From Posidonia oceanica (taxonomy: Eukaryota > Streptophyta > Magnoliopsida > Alismatales > Posidoniaceae), in assembly GCA_037176725.1 (NCBI GenBank), contig JAZBRS010000075.1, positions 70,868,001-70,932,000 on the forward strand: 64,000 nt of DNA, read 5' to 3'. Below, piece by piece: positions 31,203 to 42,358 of the stretch (positions are counted from its first letter, which is position 1; each line of letters begins with the position of its first letter). Both the position numbers and the translations under genes were made by a program. A model generated the notes under the pieces. The model was not told where the DNA came from, did no database searches, and saw only the letters and a program-made list of their open reading frames with translations.

Positions 31203-31658
31203 CCTCCCCGCGCGACTCCGTTCCAAAAGACGGAGCCCCGCATCCTTCCGCGGCTGGGAAAGGGTCCGCCTCTCCCGTCGCGCCTTTGTAGCCTTGGCTA
31301 TCCTTCCTTTCGTGGCAGGTCTGGACCCCCCGTCGAACTCCACAGCGCGCTGCAACGTCCCTCTTCAGCATCGTCAGCATCGCCGGCGTCACCAGCGTCG
31401 CTTCGGCCCTCCCCATCGATACTAACTCTAACACTAACTCTTGCATTGCATCCGCATTAGCATGCACCACATACACTGCATCTCATCCATTTGCACCTGC
31501 ACATTGCATTGCGGCAACGATCCACGATGTTCGGCGCATCCGCCGAATGAGTGGCTCACGCCGATAGTAAACCCTCTGCTCTCGCCGGTCAAATGGGGTG
31601 TCTCGTCTACCCTGAGCAGCGGCCTCGCTTCGCTCGGCCTCGCTCAGGGAGGGGCATC
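31203..31658 (+). other. F2 end of 3' UTR with polypurine tract
   Basis: GC-rich unique sequence, a GCATT/CATTGCA-rich patch (31440-31510) and the tract AGGGAGGGGCATC (31646-31658) directly before the 3' LTR. Confidence 0.8.
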
Positions 31659-34600
31659 TGTTGACACCCCATTTTGACAGGCTGGATCGTTTGGAGCCTT
31701 CCGGTGGCTGCTGGACCCAAACCCAGACCCAAACCTACACCTTCCTCTCCTTCTTTCCCCTCAAAACAAGCCTAAACTTGACCTGAGCCTACACCCTTTT
31801 CCCGGACCCGAAAACCCACCAGAATCCATAGGAACACTCACCCCTGATGACTTAGTAAACCCACCAAAAAGCCTGCAAAATCTCAAACCAGACCCCTCCC
31901 AAAAACCCTAGGAAACTTAGGCAAAAATACCCTTTTTCTACACCTCAAAACCCCTCCAAAACTTCCTCAGAACCAAACCAAAACTCCAGGAGCAGAACTA
32001 GAAACCCTAGACCCCTCACTCGCCAAATTTCACCCCTTTCTGAGACTCCTAAGACCCCTTTTCGCTGGAATTATCGTTTTCTCTCTCCGGGATTATCGTT
32101 TTCTCTCTCCTCTCTCTCTCCTGATTATCGTCTCTCTTTTCATCCCCTTCTCGCCCTCCTTCTGGCTTGGCAGCGGGCCCCCTTTGTACTCCTATCCCTA
32201 CTCTATCTTATTCCTATTTTTATTTTATTTTTACCATCTTCCTTGAATTTTAAAAAAATCTTTTCCCTCAAACCTACCTCTTTCCCTTTTATTCCCTTTT
32301 TTTTCCTTTTTCTTCTTCTTTTTCTTTTCTTCTTCTTTCCTTTGCAAAAAACCTCAAAAATCCTTAAAAATCTGTAAAACCCCAAGACCTAAAAGAAACA
32401 AATCAGAATCCCAAGAAAAAACAATTAAAGACATTAAATAAATAATTAAAAACCCAAGCTTAATTAAATCAAGCTAAAAAGAAAATCAAGCATGCAAACT
32501 AAAAAATGCAAAACAAACTAAAATAAAATACTGTAAAATCAACTAAAAAACTGAAATAAAATCAGAACCTACCAAAAATGAGAACCCCACTAAAATAATT
32601 AAAAAACAAACCCTAGAGAGAAGAATTAAAAATCAAATACTAAAACAAGTAATTAAAGAGAACAAAAAACTTAACCTAATAAACATAAGAAAGAAACAAC
32701 ATAAGAACTTAATTAAAAAAGGAAAAGAAAATACAGTTAAAAGACTTAAAACACTTAATCAAACCAGAAAAATCCAACTAAAAAACATCAAGAAGAATTA
32801 ACAAATAAAAATCAAAAAACCTAGGTCAAAAGACTTAAAAAGGGAAAACATAAAAGACTAGAACTAAAAGCCCCAAAATCCACTCAAAATAATATGAAAA
32901 TGAATCCTAAAAATCCTAATTAACATCCTAAAATACTTAACAAGAAAACACAATTTTAAAAACAATTTAAAAGAATTTAACCAACACTTAATCAAGTGGG
33001 AAATGGATTAAAAACAAAATAAAACCCTAAAACCCTAATCAAGCCTAAAACACACTAATTAACCTAAAAACGGTCATTAAAAAATCCAGATATACACCTA
33101 ACCTACAACCCAAGTCATCCCATATTTTTATTTATTTTTATCTTATTTTCTCCTATTTTTTCTTTCCATCTTTCTCTCTTCCTTCTTTTCTATTTCCCTT
33201 TTCTTCCTTACTGGGCTTATCAGCCCGTTCACCATTTTTTTTCTTTTTTTCGAAATTTCGGCCCGGCCCGCTGCCACAGTGCCGTCGTCCTCCTCCCGCG
33301 CGCCTGCCACCAGCTACAGTAGCTGCTGGCCTGCGCTTCTGCCTGACCTGTCACCTCCTGCTCGAGCCAGACTGGTGCGCCGAACGTCGCCCATGCGCCT
33401 GCCATCGCCACGCCGGCATTCAATTGCCGCAGACCTGCAGAGCCGAGAGGAGAGGAGTCGTCAGAAATCAGGCAGAAAAAGGGGGGGGAAGTAGGAGCCG
33501 ATTTCAGGAGAAGAAGGGAGGAGAAAAGATAAGGGAGTGCATCCCGGAAGAGAGGCAGAGGATTCCAGCGAATTCCCAGAGAGAGAGAGCACCTTCCTTC
33601 CTGAGAAAACCACCCAGAAACACCGGACTTCGGCCTCTTCTTCCGCACCGAACCAGAGGCTGAATCGCCCCCAGAACCACCCAGAATTCCTCCCCCAACC
33701 TCGCCGAGCCCCCCTGCAACTCTTCCCCTCCTTTCTACATCGGAAACCACCCCTATTTCGCCTCCAGCCCCCTGAAACCCAGCCAGAACCCAACGCCACC
33801 TCTCCTGAAATTCCCACCACCATAGACCTCCAATCCGTCCCAAACCTTTCCTAGATACTCGCCCGAACTCCAGCTTTCTAACCCCCCAAAGCTTCGCCTA
33901 CAAACCTCACCACAGACCAAACAAACCACCACAAACACCTGCCCCAATTTCTGTCCGAAAACCAATCCAATCCGCAACCTTCACCACAGCACTCCACTGC
34001 CCAATTCAAGCTCCCGCACACCATCACCAGACCTCCAGCAACCCGCCAGAAGGCTCCGTTCGGCCTGAGGAGCAGCGAGCACCTCTCCCCACCTCCGGTG
34101 ACCCGTGGTGAACCCACTGGACCCATTCGTCGCGCCGATCTTCGCAGCTGCCCTCCGGTCATTCAGCAAGCTCCGGAGCGTCGTGCTGAGCAAAACCAGA
34201 CGCCCAGAAGTAGCAGACGACGCCCGCAGTAGCCAGGCCGAGCTCGCCGACTTCTGCAAGGTCGACCGACGTCGGGGGCGCGTTCCAGACGCGGGAGGAG
34301 GTATTTTCTTCCCCCCTCAGCTCTCCCTCCTTCCTCTTCTGCTTCTCCGCCAACCAGAAGTGGTTTTCAAGCCCTCCAGCTCCGCCTGCAAGTCGCCGGA
34401 CAGACCGTCTTCTCCGGCGCCGGCCTCCTGTTCTCCGGACGCTCCGCCCAACAGAACACCGCCCCGACAGTCTCCGAAGCTCCGCACGAACGCCGGTAGC
34501 ACCCTCCGCCGATCAGCATCTCCGCAGCTCCCTGTGCCGGCGGTGGTGAGCTCCGGTGGCATTCGGCTACAGTGCCAGCCACCGCCGGCGTTTCACTGTT

Positions 34601-37560
34601 GGTTTATTTTTCCAGTTATAAAGTTTTTATGCAAATATTACATTCCTACCTTAAGTTTTTACATTTTTGCGTTCTGGTCCTTAGTTTATTTAAGTTGCTT
34701 AGTTTTTAATTTAATATCATGCTAAATTGCTTATCTTATTCCTGTTTTCCAGTATTTTCATTCTGGTCCTTTTACTGTGCTGTGTAGTTGTAACTTTTTA
34801 TGTTTTAGCCCCTCTGCTTTCGATTTTTGCACATAGGTCCTGTTTTAAATCAGTTCATTTATTTACATGCATTTTACCATGCTGCATTGCATCCTGTGTC
34901 CCTGCATTTCGTTGTTTTTGCATTTAGGTCCACTGCACTGTAGCAACTTAGGCCCCATTTTTAATTTTTGCATACAGCATTGCATATTTTGCCTTCCGGT
35001 TTTGCATTTTTGCATTTAGGTCCATTTTAAATGGACAGTAACTGTTTTCCATGCATCTTTGCTTACTACATTGCATTTTTGACCCTGATCTTTTTAAAAA
35101 TCACATTGCAGTCCTGTAATCTTTTTTTTTCAGAGTATATTTTGCATATAAAATCGCATTTTCAGACTCTGCATGATTTGAAAATCACACATAGAGCCTT
35201 GCATCTTTTGAAAAATTATGTGAAAAGACTATTTTACCCCTAAGTTGCATTTTAACTCCTATGCTCGCAAAAATTGCATGTAGACCCTCCACTTGCATTC
35301 CCGGACTCCCCAGAACCCCTGTTTTCTGGAAAATTTGCATTTTAGCCCCTTTCTTTTTCAAAAATGCTTTTAAACCCCCGTTCTTTCCAAATGGCTTTTC
35401 CTTGTCTTTTCTGGCTTTGCATGCATCCCGCATTCATTTAATCTTGCATTTAAGTTCTCCTTTGCATACACTAAGCACTTCTAACTCCCCTTCACTCGGG
35501 AGGACCTCCAGCACACCCCTAGGACCTCCTGAACACTTAGATCTGTTCTTCTCTCCTGTTCTGGCCCCCCTGCCCCGGAGCCGCGATATCTTTCAATCCG
35601 ACCGTTGGATCTTCTCAAGTAAGCTGCCCAAGCGACGGCAGCGAGGCGCTCTTCAGCATGAACCAAGCAGATCTCCGATCAGACTCCCGGATCTCCAGGT
35701 ACATCCTCCTGAACCCCTGCACTGCATTCATTTGCATGCCATCTGCATCGTTTTGCGTGCCTTTAGTTTCTTTGCACCGTTTTGCGTGCCTTTTAGTTTT
35801 TTGCCTCGTTTTGCGTGTTTTTACGTTTTCTCGCTCCGTTTTGCGCGCCACTTCTCTGTCTTGCACCGTTTTGCGTGCCTTCTAGTTTTCTCGCCCCGTT
35901 TTGCGTGTTTTCTCGTTTCCTCGCTCCGTTTTGCGCGCCGTTTCTCCGTCTTGCACCGTTATGCATGCCTCTTAGTTTTTTGCCTCGTTTCGCGTGTTTT
36001 CAAGTTTTCTCGCTCCGTTTTGCGCGCCGTTTCTCCGTCTTGCACCGTTTTGCGTGCCTTTTAGTTTTCTCGCTCCGCTTTGCGCGCCTCTTAGTTTTTT
36101 GCCTCGTTTCGCGTGTTTTCAAGTTTTCTCGCTGCGTTTTGCGCGCCGTTTCTCTGTCTTGCACCGTTTTGCGTGCCTTTTAGTTTTCTCGCTCCGTTTT
36201 GCGCGCCTTTTAGTCTTTTGCCTCGTTTTGCGCGTTTTCAAGTTTTCTCGCTCCGTTTTGCGCGCCGTTTCTCTGTCTTGCACCGTTATGCGTGCCTCTT
36301 AGTTTTTTGCCTCGTTTCGCGTGTTTTCAAGCTTTCTCGCTCCGTTTTGCGCGCCGTTTCTCTGCCTTGCACCGTTTTGCGTGCCTTTTAGTTTTTTGCC
36401 TCGTTTTGCGTGTTTTTTCGTTTTCTCGCTCCGTTTTGCGCGCCACTTCTCCGTCTTGCACCGTTTTGCGTGCCTTTTAGTTTTCTCGCCCCGTTTTGCG
36501 CGTTTTCTTGCTTTCTCGCTCCGTTTTGCGCGCCACTCCTTTGCCTTGCACCGTTTTGCGTGCCTTTTAGTTTTTTTGCCTCGTTTCGCGTGTTTTCATG
36601 TTCTCTCGCTCCGTTTCGCGTGTCTTCATGTTTTCTTGCCTCGTTTTGCGCGCAGTCTTGTTTTCCTGCATCGTTTTGCGTATCCTTTCGTTTTCTCGCT
36701 TCGTTTTGCGTGCCCTGGTGTTTTCTTGCCCAATTTTGCGCCCTTCTTCCGTCTTCTCGCACGATTTTGCGTTCTTGTTCCGTTCCTTGCATCATCTCGC
36801 ATGTCAACCTGGTTCTCGCATCCTTTTGCATACTTGTTTCGTTCCTCGTACTGTTTTACGCGGTTTTCCTTAGCATGTCGATTGCATTGCATGGTTTTCT
36901 CGCTGTTTCGCTTTTTCGCCCGCATTTGCATATAGGGCGGTGATGCTTACTGTCCGGAGTTCTCACGAGCCCGGTTTCGCCCGGTTCGGAACACAGACAG
37001 CGTTGCTGAGCGCTTAGATTGCACGTTTACCTCCTTGCACCGTCTTTCATCACTTAGAGCGCACCTTTGAGCATTTAGACAGGCATTCATTGGCACTTAG
37101 GCATTCAAAGTCTGCATTTCCCTGCATATGCGAGCGTAAGCCTAGAAAGACCGATTCTCGGGCGTGTCGGGGGTGCCTAACACCTTCCCCGCGCGTAACA
37201 GGAGTCCTTACCCTCTCTTGGCCCGCAATGACCATATTGCCCTTGTCCTAGGCACGAGTCACCTCATTTGCATTCATTTGCATCTTATTTCTTTTGCATT
37301 GCTTTGCTTTGCATCTTTTGCTTGGTTTTGCGCGATTATTCGCGCATTTCCCCGGTTTTCCTCGTCTTCCGATTTAATAGACTTGGTGGCGACTCCGATT
37401 TTGTCTTATCTTCTTCTTTTCTTTCCATTTTTCCCTTTTTAAATGTTTTCGAGTTAAGTCTTCCTTCTCGGATATAGCCGCTTATAGTGAGCCTGATTCC
37501 GATCGGTGCACGCGAGCTTTGGCATCGTGCATGGACGATCCGAACACCGGGATTACTACA
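31659..37560 (+). repeat. F2 3' LTR (5902 bp)
   Basis: Same start and end as the 5' LTR. Differences noted are scattered single bases (for example TATACC/TACACC near 31946 and a few others per kb at most), an 11-base insertion near 32350, and about 119 bp more of the CGTTTTGCG array (around 36060-36180). This indicates recent insertion. Confidence 0.95.
35740..36870 (+). repeat. ~30-bp CGTTTTGCG array in the F2 3' LTR
   Basis: Same array as at 15100-16110 but about four units longer. Confidence 0.88.
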
Positions 37561-38783
37561 GTCTAATGACCACTGAACAGAGATCTTCTGTTTTAGTTTT
37601 CTCTTATTTTTCTTTTCATAACTGGCCCAAGGACTGAGGTGTGAGGTGATCGGCTTTGCCGTAGGGACCGGAACTTTAGCTTCTTTGGGTGCTTTGAAAA
37701 AAAATAATAACAAAAAAAATCGAATCTTTTTATGACTTGCATGGCCCTCATTGGGAACTAATTGCTTGTGTCATTTCTTGGGTTATATAAGTAACCGTCT
37801 AGGTCCCAAGCACCTCTGTTGCAAAGGGCTTAGGAAAGGTACTTGTATTGTCATTGTCTTTCACAAGGGGCCCTTCTTCTTCTTTGGCCTTTTGAGAAAG
37901 ATAATTAGAACCTCAAGCTTTGACTTGTATTCCTCCCTCCCCCTTTCGGTGGTTTGTTTATTTTATTGGTGTGTGGATACGTGAGTGACCCGATCAATCC
38001 CGAGTACGCTGGGCTCTACCTCTATGCGGTAGGGACCTAAGTGTATTCGGGCTCCCCCTAACATCCTCAGGAGTTGAGGTAGGGGGTAGTACAAAAAATA
38101 TTCACCTAATTTGTGAGGAGCCATAGAAATCTCAGAAAAGAAGCCATACCTAAGCCTTAAGGAACCCAGAGAGCTACAGTAAGTTTAAAGCACTAATCTC
38201 AAAGCGAAAACAAAAATTAAAACCTTAAATCGCTGTTTGAAAGTGTTTCTGTGCAGTTCTCTGAAACAGGGCGTTAGCCGCTGGAAACTCTGCGTTCAAC
38301 GTTGTACGCAGCAGATTTCGCGTCTAACGCATTCTCTGTGTGGCTATTATATTTTAGCTCCTTTGTGTGATTTGTTTGACAGGGAAAGACAATTGAAAAA
38401 CCCAAAACAGTAACAGTATTAGCTAGGGGCAGCTCTGTTTATTTTTACTTCTTTTTTTAGGAATCTGTATTAAAATTTCCCAAGTTCTTGTAATTTCCTT
38501 TTCTTTGCACTTGTAATACTTCAAAAAAAAAAGAAACAAAAAAGAAGAAAAGCAAAAAAAAAGAGAGGCAGAAAAGAAAAATCATCAAAAAAGAGAGAGC
38601 AAAAAAAATAAGAAAAGCCAAAAAAAAGAAGAGAGAAAAGCTGAGAAGAAAAGAGAGCAGGAAAAGACTAAGAGGAAATACAACCGGGGACATTGAACGC
38701 GCAGTTTACTGCGTCCAACGTTATACACCGCATTCTTAGGCGTATTACGCCCTGAAGCCAATTCCATCTCAAAAGCTATTACA
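37561..38783 (+). other. F1-b leader, second part
   Basis: Continues the leader cut at 11027 and aligns with 45664-46908 of F1-c. Dyad module pairs lie at 38273-38300/38301-38328 and 38692-38719/38720-38748. An A/G tract fills 38521-38680. No ORF is credible. Confidence 0.8.
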
Positions 38784-40640
38784 ATGATGAACCAAATCCT
38801 TGAAGCCGAACAGTCAGAAAGAGAGAGGTCAGACTCAATAAGTACCTCGGGAGAGGAGCCCACAATCTACTACCCGATCACCGGAGAAGCCTTGGATCCG
38901 GACTCAATCCAGTACAAAACCATGTACCAGTTCTTAAACGAAGAGACATTAGCCCCAACGAGGCCATGTCAGAACAACCTCCAGCAGCCACCCCATCTCG
39001 GTGAAGGACAATGAAGTTCAGTTGCGGACCGAACCCCTGAAGATCTATACCAGGGACAAAATGGCAACCCACCGACAGACACAAACCACCCAGCTCAGGG
39101 TACAGCGCTCAACGGAACTTATAACTCAAGGGCCAACCCCTTGATTCAGGAACACAATTACATGCCACATGGCGAGTACAAGGAAGGAGTCTATCCAAGA
39201 CATCATCTCCAACCATCTATGGCAGGCAATCAGCCTCGGCCAGATCATCACTACCATCAGGCATTTCCCCTGCGATACGAGCAGGTCGCACCTCAACACT
39301 TCTGCAGCAGCTACCTCCATCAGCAGTAGAACCATCCGTCCTTCAATTCACATGTCCCGACCCCATCAGCCGGGATGACAAATTTGGATGAGATGAGAAA
39401 AATGCTCAGTGCATTAGGGGTACATACCCAGGCTCCGGCAAACTTTGACATGAGCCGGTTTCCCCTGTTTAGATTACCTCCAAGCTTCAAGTACCCGAAG
39501 ACTCCCAAGTTCAACGGAACCACTAACCCACTCAGTCACCTATTGCGTATCCAAATAGAGTCAGCCCCCTACTTTCATGATTTGGGGCTCGAGGTACACC
39601 TGTTCTTCTACTCACTCGAAGGAGAGCCCATGGATTGGTTTCTCACTCTTTCCAAGGAAGACCTCAGCAACTTTGATAAAATCAGAGAGAGCTTCCTCAC
39701 AAAATACCAGCACAAGATAGACCCCAAGCCAACCTTCCACGACCTAAGCAAGGAGGTCATGAAGCAAGGCGAAAGCTGGGTGACATTCGCTAACAGATGG
39801 CGGGAAATGGCGGATAGATCAGGGTTGACCATTCTAGAGAGACAGGTGGTCCAGACCCTCAATGCAAACACCACTGGACCGATGAAGAAGGGGCTCGTAA
39901 ATGCCTACTGTCCCAACGTGATGGCCTTATGTGAAGTGGCGGCCTCCGTTAAAGAAAATCTGCATGAATTCATGGAGGAGCCAAAGAAGAGCCGGAAAGC
40001 ATAGGTGATAGAGGGAGTGACTGGAGTCGTCAACAAGATGGGCTTTGCACCCAGGCCATTCGAACAAAGGGCTATACTAACTTCACAGCAGCCAACCTGG
40101 AGCCACCCTCCTCCTCCGCAACAGCCAGCATGGAGCCACCCTCCTCCTTAGCAACAGCCAGCATGGAATAGTCCTCGTCCTCAGCAACAGCAAGCATGGA
40201 GCTGCCCTCCTCAGCAACAGCAGGCATGGAATAACTCTCCCCCTCAGCAACAAATCCGCCAATGTGGAATGCTCCCTGGCAGCAATGGACTAGGGGCAAT
40301 CAAAATAGCCAGGCCAATAACAGAAATCCCCCCAACAACATTGGGAACAGGAGCGGTTATCACAAAGTTCCCCCTCCATTGCCACGCAAAAAGGGAAGAA
40401 GAGACCATTACCCTCCTCTACCAGTTACACTGGCAGATATCTTCATAGAGCTAGAGGAGGCAAAAGCAATCGAACTCCCGCCAGCCAAGCCTGAATTGCC
40501 AAATTGTGACTAGAGCAAATACTACCCGTTCCATAGGGTACATGGTCACAACATCAATGATTGTTGGACTTTCAGGGACAGTATATGACATGGTAGAGGC
40601 AGATGTGTTTGAATGGGAAGTCCTGGTCAAAAGAGCGAAA
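38784..40640 (+). pseudogene. gag: F1-b gag, degraded
   Basis: Begins ATGATGAACCAA, as in F1-c. Same-frame stops: TGA 39012, TAG 39327, TAG 40002, TAG 40149. The capsid domain (39375-40004) is well preserved, with the FPLFRLPPSFKYPKTPKFNG entry and the YFHDLGLEVHLFFYSLEGEP core typical of the Retrotrans_gag family. A Trp/Pro/Gln repeat follows (40085-40260), then a 1-bp loss near 40258 and a 2-bp loss near 40575 that shift the frame. A zinc-knuckle-like FHRVHGHNINDC segment lies near 40530. Compared with F1-c (CGA, CAG) most stops are C-to-T changes. Confidence 0.85.
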
Positions 40641-41009
40641 CAGAGAAAGCAGACAGGGACGTCTCAACAGGTCTACAGCGACCCTCTCCCCAAGCACCAA
40701 GTCACGGCATTCCAGGACGAGCAGCTCCCTAATCTGCTAACATCAAAGGATTGGGACAACCATGTCATACTAGAAGAGGATTGGGACAGCCAAGCTGAGA
40801 ATTGGGGAATAATCTCGGATGATGATTGGGACAGTGAGGCAGACGAGGGACTAACAGTGAAGGAGCTCCATAGCCAGTTCAACCTCACAGCAGTAGTGGA
40901 GGAACCACAAGAAGATATAGAGGAAGAAAGCCAAGTTCAAAAAGCCAATCAGCAATTTGAACAGGAAAATATAGTCTTCAAAGATTCGAAACTTCCACCC
41001 CCACATAAG

Positions 41010-41440
41010 CAAGAGCTGCCGCTTGTCATCACAGTGGGCATCAACGATCATGTGCTGCAAGGAGTATTGGTTGACACTGGAGCAAGCCGAAGCCTCAGTC
41101 TTTCTCCACACTTCAGAGCTTAGGGCTAAATGAGGGTGAGCTAGATAGAACTCCCTTTATGTGCACCGGGTTTGATCAGAAGGAGAAATTGGCACTAGGG
41201 ACAATGCCCATGGAAATCACAGTCGGTCCTTTGACCAGTGTCACTTCGGTGATCATCATGAAGGAGGAAGTCTTGGAGCCACTCATCCTAGGGAGGTCTT
41301 CGCTGGCGGATGTCGGGGCAGTGGCATCTTCGGTTCATCAAATGCAAAGATTCAAATACCAAGGAGCAGTCGTCAGCATTCCAGCTAATCGATCGGGGAT
41401 TCTATGCACATTCAAGATGCTAGAGCCACAAATTGCAACC
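41010..41440 (+). pseudogene. F1-b first aspartic protease (PRO1), frameshifted
   Basis: Opens ITVGINDHVLQGVLVDTGAS; catalytic Asp codon at 41073. The frame breaks about 25 nt later, where CAGTCTTTCTCCACAC replaces the F1-c sequence, and the rest, including ILGRSSL in place of ILGKSWL, continues in another frame. It is preceded by an acidic Trp-containing linker. Confidence 0.8.
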
Positions 41441-41539
41441 CTTCGGGAAGAGGAGTCACAACGTCTGCCATGGAGAAAATCACCGCTGTGGGATCCCAAG
41501 CCGCTGTCGCCACCGGTCTCCCCAATCTTCAGGGCAGCT

Positions 41540-42358
41540 AGGCCACCATCAAATCAGTTGCCGACCCTCATAGATACTGGTGCATCAATGAACATTTGCT
41601 CGTTAAATACAATACGAGCCTTGGGCGTAAATGAGGCTTCCTTAACCCCCATTGATATGACGATTGCCGGGTATGATGACAGCAAAAGAAAAGCACACGG
41701 CAAGTGGACCACAAAGATAGGGATAGGACCAGCTCAGGTTCTAACCCAACTAATCGTCATAGACATCAATGTCCCACATCAAATCATCCTGGGGAGACAA
41801 TGGCTGGACAGTTTAAAAGGAGTATCATCTCCTCGGCACCAATGCCTGAAATTCCCACACGATGGGAAGATCATCAAGATAGCGGGAGACATACCAGGCC
41901 AAGAAGCAGAGGCAAATGTGATATACCTGTCGCACCAGTTCAGCGTGCGAGAGAAGCTGACCCGTGCCGAAAAAGGCAAGAATGTCATATCTATGGTCGA
42001 GCTAAGGGACAAGTGGGCCAGGCCTAGGCTATTTCACAAGAAGAAGGAACCCTCCAAAAGCAAAAGACCATCCATGAATGTGGGATGGGAGATCATGAAG
42101 AGAATTGGCTACAAGAAAGGCCAGGGCTTAGGCCCAGAAGGAAAGGGAATGAAGGAGCCAGTGAAGACCTATGACAGAGAAGGAAGGGGAGGACTCGGTT
42201 TCGACCAGTTCCCCAACGGAATACCATTACAGTGGAATCTACAAGGACATTTTACCAGCATAGGGATATTCGACCCGAATTCATCCCCCTGGGAAATATT
42301 ATTTTGGCGCAATCAACCAAACACACTCTCCAAATTGCAAAGGACACAGCTGACGTAA
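41540..42358 (+). pseudogene. F1-b second protease (PRO2) joined to PRO1 tail by deletion, plus G-patch
   Basis: In one open frame with the PRO1 tail (41159-42358). Relative to F1-c about 545 bp are missing, so the tail of PRO1 runs directly into LIDTGASMNICS (Asp codon 41573) and the N-terminal strands of PRO2 are lost. IILGRQWL follows, then a G-patch at 42076-42215 (GWEIMKRIGYKKGQGLG … REGRGGLGF). The fold should be defective. Confidence 0.8.

Larger units (their letters stand above)
11028..37560 (+). mobile_element. F2: 26.5-kb Ogre-like Tat retrotransposon, apparently intact
   Basis: LTRs 11028-16802 and 31659-37560, primer site 16804-16821, intact Gag-Pol ORF, second sense ORF, tandem arrays and polypurine tract. 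Length over 25 kb, LTRs near 6 kb and dual RNase H are typical of the Ogre branch of Tat. Canonical Ogre has an ORF before gag and an intron before the RT domain. Here no ORF precedes gag, Gag-Pol is one open frame, and the extra ORF lies after pol. Flanks share only GTC (…GCGTC left, GTCTA right) instead of a clean 5-bp duplication. Confidence 0.92.
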
